Positions 33,850-42,445 of a DNA stretch of 64,000 nucleotides are shown here, piece by piece (positions within the stretch are counted from its first letter, which is position 1; each line of letters opens with the position of its first letter). The position numbers were made by a program, and so were the translations under genes. The notes under the pieces were generated by a model, which saw nothing but the letters and a program-made list of their open reading frames with translations, was not told the DNA's origin and made no database searches. This DNA is from C-114 sp963719285 (lineage in GTDB: Bacteria > Chloroflexota > Limnocylindria > Limnocylindrales > CSP1-4), in contig CAVRBO010000002.1 in NCBI GenBank assembly GCA_963719285.1, forward strand, positions 1 to 64,000, written 5' to 3'.

Positions 33850-35539
33850 TCAGCCCTCGAGCGGGGCCTCCGCGGGCAGCCAGACGGTGAACGCGGCGCC
33901 CCGGTCCGTCGCCGTCGGTTCGAGGACGAGATCCCCGCCCATCGCCCGGGCCAGCTCGCGCGCGACGTACAACCCGAGCCCGCTGCCGTCCTCCGCGTTC
34001 TGGCTGCTGCCACGCTCGAACCGGCCGAAGAGCCGACCCCGGTCGGAGACCGCCACGCCCGGGCCGTGGTCGGCGATCGTGAGCCTGAGGCGATCGTCGG
34101 TCAGGCCGATGCGGACGTCGACCGGGCCTCGTGCGCCGTACTTGACCGCATTGTCGAGCAGGGCCCAGAGCACCTGGTCGAGCTGGTCCGCGTCGCCGAC
34201 CGCGAGCCAGCCCTGGCTCTGGTCGTCGAGCTCGAACTGGATCTCCTCGACGGCCAGCGCCTCCCAGGCCTTGCGGACCCGCGAACCGAGCGACACCACC
34301 TCCGCGGTGGGCTTGAGGGCACCCGACTCGAGGCGGGTCACGGTGAGGAGCTGGCGGACCATCCGGGAGAGGCGATCGGCCTGCTCGGTGATGATCGCCA
34401 GGCGCCGGTCCGGATCGGCCCGCGACAGCTGCTCGGCGTATGCCCGGATGCTCGTGAGCGGCGTCTGGAGGTTGTGGCTCACTCCACGCAGGAAGTCGTC
34501 CTTGGCCGCGTCAAGCTCGAGCAGCTGGGTGTTCTGCGCCTCGACCGTCGCGAACAGCTCGGCATTCCGGAGCGCGACGCCGACCTGGGCGGCGAATACC
34601 TCGAGCAGGTCCTGGTCGGCTCGCTCCCACGTCCGCATGACCGGCGCGTGACCCACCAGGACCCCGATCCTCTCGTCGCCGGCGCGGAGGTCCGCCCGGA
34701 TCGGCCGAGGCTCGCCCGGGACGCGGCTCTCGAGCTTGACGGTCGCGGGGTCGACCAGCCGGACCTCGGCGTCGATGAGCCCGAAGACCTCGCGGGCGTC
34801 GGCTCCGGCGCGGCCGATGAGCCAGTCGAGCCCCTGGCGAGGCGTGCTGTGGACGATCGAACCAAGGATCCGGCCGAGCTCGCGATTGCGCCGCTCGAGG
34901 TCCGCGGCGAGCCGGTTGTGGCTCTCGGCGAGACGAGCCAGCTCGTCGTCGCCCGGCAGGTCGATCGGGGTCGTCAGGTCGCCCGCCTTGGCCCGGTCCA
35001 CGGCGGCCGCGATGGCCCGCAGCGGCGCGGTCAGGTCGGCCACGAGGATGTAGGCGGCGAGGCTCGAGATGAGCGCGGTGACGATGATCGCGAGCAGGAG
35101 CAGCCGAGGCGTCGCCGACGCGGAATCCGGGAGTCGCTGGGCGAGCACGAGCAGGAGGCCGAACAGCGACAGCGGCAGGACCGCCGCCGCGATGAGCGCG
35201 AAGGTGAGCCGGGTCGCGAACGCGAACCGGGGCCCCGCCCGCTCGGGCTCGGGACGCCGGAAGAGCTCGTCGATCTCCTCGGTCCACTCGGTCGGTTCGG
35301 GAGGGTCGACGAGGTCGGGGATCGCGGTCGCCGCGTCGGCGAGATCGGCCGACTCCAGGGCGGTCCCCGGCGTCGGCTCGACGGCCGGTCGGCGGCTGCC
35401 CGGCTCGCGTCACGGCCGGGTCGGCGGCCGCCCGGCTCGCGTCCACGGCCGGGTCGGCCGGGCTGAGCACCCGCTCGGGTGGCGGCGTCGGCGTGGCCGG
35501 TTCCGGGGACCGGGTCCTCCCGGGACCGCGCTTCGCCAT
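33850..35539 (-). CDS. HAMP/GAF sensor histidine kinase, frameshifted near its N-terminus
   Basis: From the ATG at 35539 (MAKRGPGRTRSPEP), which overlaps the regulator stop as ATGA, the frame runs into an 11-aa repeat, ADPAVDASRAA. It then leaves frame: repeat unit 2 lacks one base and partial unit 3 lacks another. Restoring both gives an uninterrupted 563-aa kinase. Its parts in order are the repeat linker, EEIDELFRRPEPERAGPRFA, two membrane helices, a HAMP-like region (DLTAPLRAIAAAVDRAKAGD), a GAF-like domain, the phospho-acceptor GVSHNLQTPLTSIRAYAEQL (H about 356) and HATPase motifs (LLDNAVKYG, IADHGPGV, GSGLGLYVARELA). Without correction the kinase could still start internally, for example at GTG 35148, but would lose the first membrane helix. 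Confidence 0.8.
35380..35458 (-). repeat. 33-nt coding tandem repeat in the sensor kinase
   Basis: Unit GCCGACCCGGCCGTGGACGC plus 13 bases (encoding ADPAVDASRAA) occurs complete at 35426-35458, as a 32-nt copy lacking one base at 35394-35425, and as a partial third copy at 35380-35393 that also lacks one base. The missing bases account exactly for the frame break. Confidence 0.75.
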
Positions 35540-36303
35540 CAGGCGTCCGCGGGGGCCAGCGGCGCGCCGGCCTCGACCGGGTCGCTCCCGTCGCCGACGA
35601 GCCGGTAGCCGACACCGCGGACCGTGATGAGGTGGCGTGGATGGTTCGCGTCCTTCTCGAGCTTCTGGCGAAGGCGACGCATCGTCACCCACAGGTACGA
35701 GGGATCCGCGTCCTCCGTGTCGGCCCAGCCACGGGCGAGGAGCGTCTCCGTCGACAGCGTCCGGCCGAGGTTCGCGGCCAGGGCGTAGAGCAGGCGCGAC
35801 TCGGTCGGGGTGAGGGCGACCGACGCGCCGTCGACGACCGCCTCGCGGCGGTGCAGCTCGAGCGACAGGTCCGGGCCCAGGACGAGCCGCTGCCGGGGGA
35901 CCCGGTCGCCGAGCCGGCGGAGGACCCGGGTGATCCGGGCCCGCAGCTCCGGGTAGTGGTAGGGCTTGGTGACGTAGTCCTCGGCCACCTCGTCGAGCAG
36001 GTCGGCCTTGCTGTCACCGGCGTCGATGGCCGACAGGACGATGATCGGCAGGTCGGCCCGGCCCTTGATGACCCGGGCCAGGCTCAGCCCGTCCATCCGC
36101 GGCATCATCATGTCGACGATGATCAGGTCGGGCCAGCCCTCGTCGAGTCGCCGCAGCGCCTCCATCCCGTCGCGCGCGGTGGTCACGAGGTAGCCGTCGT
36201 CGCGCAGTTGCTCGGCGAGGACGACGAGGAGGTTGAGGTCGTCGTCGACGATCAGGATCCGTGGCGGACCCGCGTCCCGGCCTGTCGGTCCGGCGCTCAG
36301 CAT
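35539..36303 (-). CDS. OmpR/PhoB-family response regulator
   Basis: A 254-aa regulator. The receiver has the acidic pair near residues 20-22, D64 in LIIVDMMMPRMDG, an IIVLSA switch and the YVTKPYHYPEL lysine. The C-terminal winged helix has VALTPTESRLLYALAANLGR and VRGVGYRLVGDGS. A short N-terminal extension (MLSAGPTGRDAG) precedes the receiver. The ATG at 36303 stands 6 nt after a TATACT box on the minus strand, so the transcript is probably leaderless; longer upstream frames are shadows. It overlaps and precedes the HAMP/GAF kinase, its cognate partner. Confidence 0.92.
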   Translation of the reverse strand: MLSAGPTGRDAGPPRILIVDDDLNLLVVLAEQLRDDGYLVTTARDGMEALRRLDEGWPDLIIVDMMMPRMDGLSLARVIKGRADLPIIVLSAIDAGDSKADLLDEVAEDYVTKPYHYPELRARITRVLRRLGDRVPRQRLVLGPDLSLELHRREAVVDGASVALTPTESRLLYALAANLGRTLSTETLLARGWADTEDADPSYLWVTMRRLRQKLEKDANHPRHLITVRGVGYRLVGDGSDPVEAGAPLAPADA

Positions 36304-36309
36304 GGCCCG

Positions 36310-36315
36310 AGTATA
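36310..36315 (-). promoter_or_regulatory. -10 box of the OmpR-type regulator gene
   Basis: A consensus-like TATACT ends 6 nt before ATG 36303, with no Shine-Dalgarno in between. It is the strongest -10 among the leaderless-type starts in the window. Confidence 0.6.
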
Positions 36316-36334
36316 GGCAGCGCCGAGGGCCCGC

Positions 36335-37180
36335 TCAGGGAGCGTGCCGGTCGACGTATCGGCAGCGCGTCGCGACGGGGCAGTGGGCGCAATCCGGCCG
36401 GCGAGCGTGGCAGATCGCCCGGCCGTGCTGGATGAGATTGACGTGCGCCTCGAGCGCCCGGTCGGGCGGGACGAGGGCGAGGAACAGGTCATGCGCGTCG
36501 TCGGCCGATGCCTTCGGCGGGATCAGACCGATCCGCCGGCTCACCCGCTCCACGTGGCGGTCGACCGGTACGAGGGGCATCCCGAAGCTGAACATGAGCA
36601 GGACCGAGGCAGTCTTCCTGCCGATCCCGTCGATCCGGGTGAGCCAGGCGCGCGCCTCGAGCGGCGGCATGTCGGCCAGGAACTCGAGCGAGTGGTCGCC
36701 GCGCTCCTCACGGATGAGGCGCAGCGCGTTCTGGATCCGGGGCGACTTCGAGACCGCGAGGCCGCCCGGCCTGATCGCCTCGATGAGATCGGGGAGTGGC
36801 GCGACCTCGACCGCGGCCCAGTCGGGCGCCGCTCCGGGCGAGAGCCCCTCGCCGCCCCAGCCCGGACCGGGGGCGTGGACCTGGACGGCGCCGCCCGACG
36901 GGAACGCCGCCCGGAGGCTCTCGAATGCCCGTTCGGCATTGATGTCGGCGCTGTTCTGGGTGAGGATCGTGAGGATGAGCTCGCTTGTGGGATCGAGCCG
37001 GCGCACCCAGACCGGCCGCCCGTAGCGCTCGGCCAGCCGCCCGAGCACGAACGTCACGAGTCCGGGCCGTCGCCGCTCGAGCCCCTTCGCCCAGGTCGCG
37101 CCCGGGTCGGAGAAGCGGCGTCGACGCGGTCGCGCCTTTCCCTTCGGTCGGCGCGTCGCCGGGACGGCGGTCGGGCTCAA
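36335..37180 (-). CDS. Endonuclease III-like HhH-GPD DNA glycosylase with 4Fe-4S loop
   Basis: A 281-aa base-excision-repair protein. Helix-hairpin-helix LTRIDGIGRKTASV supplies the catalytic lysine (K189), and VPVDRHVERVSRRIG the catalytic aspartate (D207). The C-terminal cluster motif is C257-x6-C264-x2-C267-x5-C273, the EndoIII iron-sulfur loop. Two features are unusual: a basic N-terminal extension of about 40 residues, and a Gly/Pro-rich insert (about 95-125) in the six-helix barrel. The start is inferred as TTG 37180, which overlaps the glycerate kinase stop as TTGA; a later GTG is possible. The presence of both lysine and aspartate suggests a bifunctional glycosylase/AP lyase, probably on oxidised pyrimidines or mismatches. 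Confidence 0.82.
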   Translation of the reverse strand: MSPTAVPATRRPKGKARPRRRRFSDPGATWAKGLERRRPGLVTFVLGRLAERYGRPVWVRRLDPTSELILTILTQNSADINAERAFESLRAAFPSGGAVQVHAPGPGWGGEGLSPGAAPDWAAVEVAPLPDLIEAIRPGGLAVSKSPRIQNALRLIREERGDHSLEFLADMPPLEARAWLTRIDGIGRKTASVLLMFSFGMPLVPVDRHVERVSRRIGLIPPKASADDAHDLFLALVPPDRALEAHVNLIQHGRAICHARRPDCAHCPVATRCRYVDRHAP

Positions 37181-38286
37181 TCCAGGCGCCGTGCGAGCCG
37201 TTCGCCCAGGGCGACCAGCGGGGCGGCCCCGAGGGCCATCGCCTCGGCGATCGGGATGGGCCGCTCGTGCACGGGGACGACCTCCGCGCCGAGCGGGGCG
37301 AGCGCGGCGATCCCCTCGGGCTCGACCCCGCCGCCGACCGCGAAGCAGCGGGCACCGCCAGCCTTGGCGCGGCGGGCCACGCCGAGCGCCGTCTTGCCGA
37401 ACGCGGTCTGGGCGTCGATCCGGCCCTCGCCCGTGATGACGAGGTCCGCCTGCGCCAGCTTCGCGTCGAAACCGGTCGCGGCCATGACGAGCTCGACCCC
37501 CGGCTCGAGTGCAAGCGACCGGAATCGGCCCCGGAGACACAGGAGCCCGAAACCGATGCCACCGGCCGCCCCCGCGCCCGGCGTGTCCCGCTCGCGGCAG
37601 CCGGCCGCCGGCTCCAGCGCATCGGCGAACCGGGCCAACCGTGCATCGAGGGCCACGACGTCTGCCGCTGACGCTCCCTTCTGGGGGCCGTAGGTCGCGG
37701 CCGCGCCATGGGGGCCGAGAAGCGGATTCGTGACGTCGCAGGCGATCCGCAGCGCGACCTCGGCGAGCCGCGGGTCGAGCCCGCCCAGGTCGACCCGATC
37801 GAGCGCCTCGGATGTGGTCGCCCCGAGAGCCCGGAGCGCGCCCGCGCCTCCGTCGGTGGTCGCGCTGCCGCCGATCCCGACGACGATGTCGCGCGCACCG
37901 GCGGCGATCGCCGCCATGAGGAGCTCGCCGGTCCCCCGGGTGGATGCGGCCGCGGGGTCGCGCTCGCTCGCGGTCAGGAGCGACAGCCCGGAAGCGGCCG
38001 CGAGCTCAACGACCGCCCGGCGGCCGTCGGACGATGCGAGCCAGCGGGCGTCGATCGGCCGACCGAGCGGATCGTGCACGCGCGCGGTGCGTCGCTCCCA
38101 GCCGCCGGCCGCCTCGATCGCCGCGAGTGTCCCCTCCCCGCCGTCGGCGAGTGGGGCGAGCAGGAGCCGATCGTCCGGGCGGGCGCGGGCCCAGCCGTCG
38201 GCCAGGGCGCGGGCGACTTCGACCGAGGTGAGCGAGCCCTTGAACGAGTCCGGAGCGAACAGGACCGTGAACGGCCGCCCGCTCAC
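37177..38286 (-). CDS. Glycerate kinase (GlxK/GarK type)
   Basis: A 369-aa enzyme beginning VSGRPFTVLFAPDSFKGSLT, the signature start of glycerate kinase type 1 (LxxAPDSFKGSLSA). It continues with PLADGGEGTL, VVGIGGSATTDGGAGALRAL, CDVTNPLLGPHGAA and LVITGEGRID. It phosphorylates D-glycerate to 2-phosphoglycerate in this family. GTG 38286 overlaps the stop of the USP-glycosyltransferase fusion as GTGA, and its own stop overlaps the glycosylase start. In this position it could recycle glycerate released from glucosylglycerate; that link is inference from gene order. Confidence 0.9.
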   Translation of the reverse strand: MSGRPFTVLFAPDSFKGSLTSVEVARALADGWARARPDDRLLLAPLADGGEGTLAAIEAAGGWERRTARVHDPLGRPIDARWLASSDGRRAVVELAAASGLSLLTASERDPAAASTRGTGELLMAAIAAGARDIVVGIGGSATTDGGAGALRALGATTSEALDRVDLGGLDPRLAEVALRIACDVTNPLLGPHGAAATYGPQKGASAADVVALDARLARFADALEPAAGCRERDTPGAGAAGGIGFGLLCLRGRFRSLALEPGVELVMAATGFDAKLAQADLVITGEGRIDAQTAFGKTALGVARRAKAGGARCFAVGGGVEPEGIAALAPLGAEVVPVHERPIPIAEAMALGAAPLVALGERLARRLD

Positions 38287-40280
38287 CGCAGGGCCGGCTC
38301 GACGATCGGCACGGACGTGACGGCCCCGGCCATCCGGCGGCGCTCGAGGTACTCGGGGATGCGCACCATCGGCGGGCGCTCCTGGTCGGCCAGCTCGATG
38401 ATCTCCAGGCCGAGGCGGCCCTTCCCGGACCGGGGCAGCTTCATGGTCGAGCCGAGCTCGGCGAACAGGCGCGCCTTGCGCCGTTCCTCGAGCCGCTTCA
38501 TGACCGCGTGGATGATCACGAAGCTCATCCGCGAGAGCCCCTCGAGCTCCTGGTTGCGATGCAGCCGCCGCTCCAGGTCGACCTGGCCAAGGCCCTCGAG
38601 CCCGACACGTTCGGCGACATCGATGAGGTGGCCGATCTCGACGGCGTAGCCGGTGAAGAACGGGATCGACTCGAGCAGCGTGCGGCGCGCCGCGTACTCT
38701 CCCGACAGGGGCTGGATGAGTCCGGAGAGTTCCGGGAAGAACAGGTTGATGAGCGGACGGGCGACGAGTTCCGTGACGCGTCCGCCGCCGCCCTCCTTGA
38801 GCCGGCCCTCTTCGACGATCGGACGCTGGTAGTAGCCTTTCACGTACTGCAGGCGGGGCTCCACGAGGAGCGGGCCGAGCGTCCCGTAGACCATCCGCGG
38901 ATGCCAGTTGCGGACGTCCGTGTCGGCCCACACGATGATGTCGCCCGAGGTCTCGTAGACGGACTTCCAGAGCGCCTCGCCCTTGCCCGTGAACGACCCG
39001 TAGCGGGCAAGGACGTCCGGATGCTGGACCACCCGGGCACCCTCCGCTTCGGCGATCGCGCGGGTCCGGTCCGCCGATGCCGAGTCGATCACCAGGATCT
39101 CGTCGAGCAGCGGGAAACGGCCCATGAGCTCGCGCATCGCGCGGTGGACGATCGGGCCGATCGTCTCTTCCTCGTCCAGCGTCGGCAGGACGAGGCTGAT
39201 CGTCAGGCCCTGCTTCTCCTTGAGCTGGACCAGCCGGCGCAGGTCGGAGAACTCGGAGTGGTGGAAGTTCGCCTCGGCGAACCAGCGCTCGACACGGGCC
39301 GGGACGGCGCGGGCATCTTCGGCCGCACGGTCGGCGGCGGCCAGGGACTCCGCTCGAGTGGCGAGCTGCTCGAACGTGCGGTGCGAGATGGCCTCCCGGG
39401 TCTTGACCACGATGACGGTCGGCTTGGCGCGCGCGGCGATCGCCTCGGGGAGTGCCCCGAACAGGTGCGCGGCGCCATCGCCGTCGGCCCCCGGACCGGC
39501 GGACGCACCCATGACCACGAGGTCCACGAGCGTGGCCTCACGCAGGATCGCGTTGCGGACGTTGGCCGCCTCGCGGACGCGCGCCTCGACCTTGCCGCTC
39601 ACGTGCTGCTTGACGAACGCGGTCAGGGCCCGCTCGGCCTGGGCGCGCACGGCCGCGGTGATGCCCGGCGGAACGAGGTGGAGGGCGAAGATCTCGCCGT
39701 CATGGCGACGCGCGAGCGCGTCGGCGAAGCGCAGGGCGAGCTCGGCGTGCGGGCCGCCGCGGACAGGGACGAGGATCCGCTTGAGCTCCGAAGAGCCGCG
39801 CTGCTTGATGACCGCGATGTCCGTCGGCGACTCGCGGACCACCTCGTCGATCGTGGGCGAGATGACCGGCACGTGACCGTCGCCCCGGTGACCGTTGGCG
39901 CGGCCATCGGACTTGGCCGCGCCGTCGCGGGCGCTCGCCGTCTTGCCGCCCCAGCCGAAGATGAGGAGGTCGGCCTCCTGCTCGGCGGCGGCCTCGATGA
40001 TGCCCTCGGCGGCGTGCCGGCCGATGCGTACGATCGGGTGGATCGTCGTGCCCTCCGGCACGAAGTCGAGGACGCGCTGGAGGAGCCGACGGGCGTGGCG
40101 GGCCCGCGTCGCGCCCTCGGACAGGGGCATGCCCTCGGGCACTTCCACGATCCCGAGTGCGGTCAGCTCGCCGGTCCGCTCATCCATGAGGGCACTGCCG
40201 AGCCGGATGAGTTCGGCAGCGGTGCTCGGGTTGGCGACCGGGATGAGGATGCGCGCGGGGAGCGGGGGGCGGCTCGTCAT
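38283..40280 (-). CDS. Double universal-stress-protein domain fused to a GpgS-like GT81 glycosyltransferase
   Basis: A 665-aa soluble protein of three parts. The first USP-like domain (about 1-160) begins ARILIPVANPSTAAELIRLG. The second (about 165-300), from LKRILVPVRGGPHAELALRF, ends with a G-x2-G-x9-(S/A)-type segment (GASAGPGADGDGAAHLFG). The glycosyltransferase (about 340-640) has ISLVLPTLDEEETIGPIV, VIDSASADRT, FTGKGEALWKSV and the metal-binding VWADTDVRNWHP near 450, as in glucosyl-3-phosphoglycerate synthases, with YVKGYYQRP and FFTGYAVEIGHLIDV matching that family closely. GpgS uses NDP-glucose and 3-phosphoglycerate. The USP tandem, usually a separate nucleotide-binding stress protein, may control it. 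It overlaps both neighbours by 4 nt. Confidence 0.83.
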   Translation of the reverse strand: MTSRPPLPARILIPVANPSTAAELIRLGSALMDERTGELTALGIVEVPEGMPLSEGATRARHARRLLQRVLDFVPEGTTIHPIVRIGRHAAEGIIEAAAEQEADLLIFGWGGKTASARDGAAKSDGRANGHRGDGHVPVISPTIDEVVRESPTDIAVIKQRGSSELKRILVPVRGGPHAELALRFADALARRHDGEIFALHLVPPGITAAVRAQAERALTAFVKQHVSGKVEARVREAANVRNAILREATLVDLVVMGASAGPGADGDGAAHLFGALPEAIAARAKPTVIVVKTREAISHRTFEQLATRAESLAAADRAAEDARAVPARVERWFAEANFHHSEFSDLRRLVQLKEKQGLTISLVLPTLDEEETIGPIVHRAMRELMGRFPLLDEILVIDSASADRTRAIAEAEGARVVQHPDVLARYGSFTGKGEALWKSVYETSGDIIVWADTDVRNWHPRMVYGTLGPLLVEPRLQYVKGYYQRPIVEEGRLKEGGGGRVTELVARPLINLFFPELSGLIQPLSGEYAARRTLLESIPFFTGYAVEIGHLIDVAERVGLEGLGQVDLERRLHRNQELEGLSRMSFVIIHAVMKRLEERRKARLFAELGSTMKLPRSGKGRLGLEIIELADQERPPMVRIPEYLERRRMAGAVTSVPIVEPALR

Positions 40281-41662
40281 CCGGCCGCGTTCCAGCGGTC
40301 CACGAGGTACGGCTTGAGGAGCTCGAACTCGCGGGCCTGGCGCTCGACCTGGACCTCCGCTTCATCGGTGGTCCGGTCGCGGGTCTCGATGATCAGGCTG
40401 CCGACGCGGCCGAAGTAGATCGGCACGAGCGCCTCGACGTACCGGTCGATCGGGGCGCCCGGCGCGCGGGCGGTGACGACGAGGTCGTAGATGAGGCGTG
40501 CCCAGGCATCGTCCGGGAAGTGGAACGCGGCGAGAGACTCGGCCGCTTCGCGCGTCGTGAGGGCGGGCGGCACCTTCCCCGCGGGTAGCCCGACACTGTC
40601 CTGGGCGATCCTGGCCCGCGCCGCGTCCACCGTCGCTCCGGCCTGGTGGGCGAGGATCTGCACCGCCGCGAGGCTGGCCGGCGAAAGCATCTCGGCCCAG
40701 GTGGATCCGAGCGTTCGAGACCCGGTCTCGAATTCGGTCAGGAGGCGGAACGCGTCCACGTCGAGGGGCGGCGGTTCGAGGATCCGCTCGAAGCCGTAGG
40801 CCGGCACGTCGTGACTGCCGCGGATGGGCAGCCACTCGGCGGAATGGGTCGCCGCCATCCGGAGGATCGTCCCGAGGACCTGCCGGAACATCGGCCCCAG
40901 GTCCGCGCCCGGGTCCTTGGGGTCGTGCACCTTCGCCCCGAGACGCGCCTGGCAGACCGCGAATCCCCCGGTCAGGGCGTGGGTCGTCATCCAGATGTCG
41001 ATGCCGAACTTGCTGATGTCGGGCGTCCAGTCGTCCTGGGCGAGATAGTGCCGGATGAGGTCGCCCGACACGCCGAAGTCGCCCCCGATCGGCTGACGGA
41101 TGCGCTTGCCGTAGAGCGCCCGGGTGAGCGGGTAGGTGACGGTGTTGGTGATCGTCCCGTCGTACTTGTAGCGGGTGTACAGCGGCGCGGTGTAGTCGTA
41201 GCCGCCCTTGAGGATCGGCCCGGCGAGCAGTTCGACCCACTCGGGCAGGATCGAGCGCAGATCGCTGTCGACGACGACGAGGGCCTCGACGTCGAGGGCG
41301 GCGGCGATCTCGAAGACGGTCCGCAGGGCCGCCCCCTTGCCGCCCACGCCGTCGATCTCGGGGTAGGTCAGGCTGACCCGGGTGAGCCGGTTCTTCGGCC
41401 GGACGAGGAGGATCTGCTCGATGTATTCGGGTGGCTCCGTCTCGACGACGACGCGACTCGTCCCGTCCGGCGAGCCCGCGTCGGAATTGACGAGCACGGG
41501 TCGCAGGTCGGGGAAGTACTGGACGAGCCCGGCTTGAGCGGCGCGCACGACGTAACCGATCGTGGCGGCGTTCTTGAAGCTGGGGATGCCGACCATGATG
41601 TCGGCCCGGCCCAGGGCCGCGATCTCGTCGCGGACGGCCGGCTGCAGGACGGACGAGGGCAT
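40277..41662 (-). CDS. GT2-like glycosyltransferase related to glycerate glycosyltransferases
   Basis: A 461-aa protein. The nucleotide-sugar fold has MVGIPSFKNAATIGYVVRAA, VLVNSDAGSPDGTS, GVGGKGAALRTVF (donor/acceptor loop) and the metal motif VVVDSDLRSILPEW near 126. It continues with RQPIGGDFGVSGDLIRHYL and FGIDIWMTTHAL, which resemble mannosylglycerate-type synthases (GT78) and their relatives. The C-terminal ~150 residues are helical and of unknown role. ATG 41662 is chosen because it stands 7 nt after a TAGGGT box; GTG 41671 would lie against that box. First gene of the operon with the USP-GpgS fusion, glycerate kinase and DNA glycosylase. It may act on glycerate, phosphoglycerate or the GpgS product. 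Confidence 0.75.
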   Translation of the reverse strand: MPSSVLQPAVRDEIAALGRADIMVGIPSFKNAATIGYVVRAAQAGLVQYFPDLRPVLVNSDAGSPDGTSRVVVETEPPEYIEQILLVRPKNRLTRVSLTYPEIDGVGGKGAALRTVFEIAAALDVEALVVVDSDLRSILPEWVELLAGPILKGGYDYTAPLYTRYKYDGTITNTVTYPLTRALYGKRIRQPIGGDFGVSGDLIRHYLAQDDWTPDISKFGIDIWMTTHALTGGFAVCQARLGAKVHDPKDPGADLGPMFRQVLGTILRMAATHSAEWLPIRGSHDVPAYGFERILEPPPLDVDAFRLLTEFETGSRTLGSTWAEMLSPASLAAVQILAHQAGATVDAARARIAQDSVGLPAGKVPPALTTREAAESLAAFHFPDDAWARLIYDLVVTARAPGAPIDRYVEALVPIYFGRVGSLIIETRDRTTDEAEVQVERQAREFELLKPYLVDRWNAAG

Positions 41663-41669
41663 CGCCTTC

Positions 41670-41675
41670 ACCCTA
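41670..41675 (-). promoter_or_regulatory. -10 box of the glycosyltransferase operon
   Basis: TAGGGT on the minus strand ends 7 nt before ATG 41662, matching the leaderless geometry found elsewhere. No other promoter candidate is obvious in the 81-bp gap to the next gene. Confidence 0.4.
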
Positions 41676-41752
41676 CCACCACACGGTCGCTTCCGCCCGG
41701 GTGCTCCGAGCCAGGCCGACCCGGTGACGGCTGTGCCGCCGGCGGACGCGGG

Positions 41753-42439
41753 TCAGCCGTTCGGGATCGTCGCCACCGCCCAACCCGGGTTCGGCAGGCC
41801 CGGTGTGTACCGGCTGTTGGCGCTCTTGTAGGCGAGCTCGCCGAACCCGAAGGCGCGCCAGCTGACGATCCAGGTTCCGAGCGGCGGCCGGACGTAGACG
41901 CCCCGGCGCAGGCGCTCGCCCTCCACGAACGCGGTCTCGAGGATGCGCTTGCGCTCGAGGAGCGGGATGTCGAGAAGGGATTGGTCGTCGATGGACAGGA
42001 GGTCGACCGCCACGAACGTGAGGGGCAGGTCCGGATCGATCGGGGTCGCCTCGTTCGAGCCCATGAGCCGGTTCGAGCGCATGCCGCCCAGGAACATCTG
42101 GTTGAGCATCTGGCCATGGCTCGGGACGGCCGGCCCCATCGTCCGGGCAAGCGCCGGGTCGACGTTCGGCTGGCGGGTGAGGTACCCGTCGATGACGAGC
42201 GTGTCGGCGCGGACCGACTCCTGGAGGCTGGTGACGATCGGTTCGAGCCGCGCGTCGTCGATCGGTTCGCCGTGCTCGTCGAGGAATGCCGGCACGGCAT
42301 CGGGTCCGGCGACGACGACGATCGTCCGGTCGCCGCCCCACAGTGGCTCCACGATCGGATCCTCGATGCTTCCGGCGCGCTGGGTCCCGAACCCCTGTGG
42401 CCGCCAGGTCGGGCTCGCGCTCGTCGCGTGCTCCTCCAT
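41753..42439 (-). CDS. ATP-dependent DNA ligase-like protein lacking the catalytic lysine
   Basis: A 228-aa protein whose order of motifs follows the adenylation domain of LigD/LigB-type ligases. EPLWGGDRTIVVV sits where E-x-K-x-D-G-x-R is expected. LVIDGYLTRQ replaces the DGE motif. TFVAVDLLSIDDQSLLDIPL and LERKRILETA closely match the F-x-x-F-D-L-L...LLDLPLLERR stretch. FGELAYKSANSRYTPG matches the EG-(V/L)-(V/M)-AK...YRPG motif IV/V. The nucleophilic lysine is Leu33, the motif aspartate is Gly35 and the motif III Glu is Tyr. It should therefore be unable to self-adenylate. It stands alone, divergent from the MFS gene, with TACGAT 6 nt before ATG 42439. A binding, scaffolding or regulatory role is possible. 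Confidence 0.65.
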   Translation of the reverse strand: MEEHATSASPTWRPQGFGTQRAGSIEDPIVEPLWGGDRTIVVVAGPDAVPAFLDEHGEPIDDARLEPIVTSLQESVRADTLVIDGYLTRQPNVDPALARTMGPAVPSHGQMLNQMFLGGMRSNRLMGSNEATPIDPDLPLTFVAVDLLSIDDQSLLDIPLLERKRILETAFVEGERLRRGVYVRPPLGTWIVSWRAFGFGELAYKSANSRYTPGLPNPGWAVATIPNG

Positions 42440-42445
42440 CCCGGC

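Noticed and set aside
35380..35458. 33-nt repeat considered as a CRISPR-like array
   Set aside because: Units are contiguous without spacers, lie in frame within a coding region and encode a peptide repeat; no cas genes are present.
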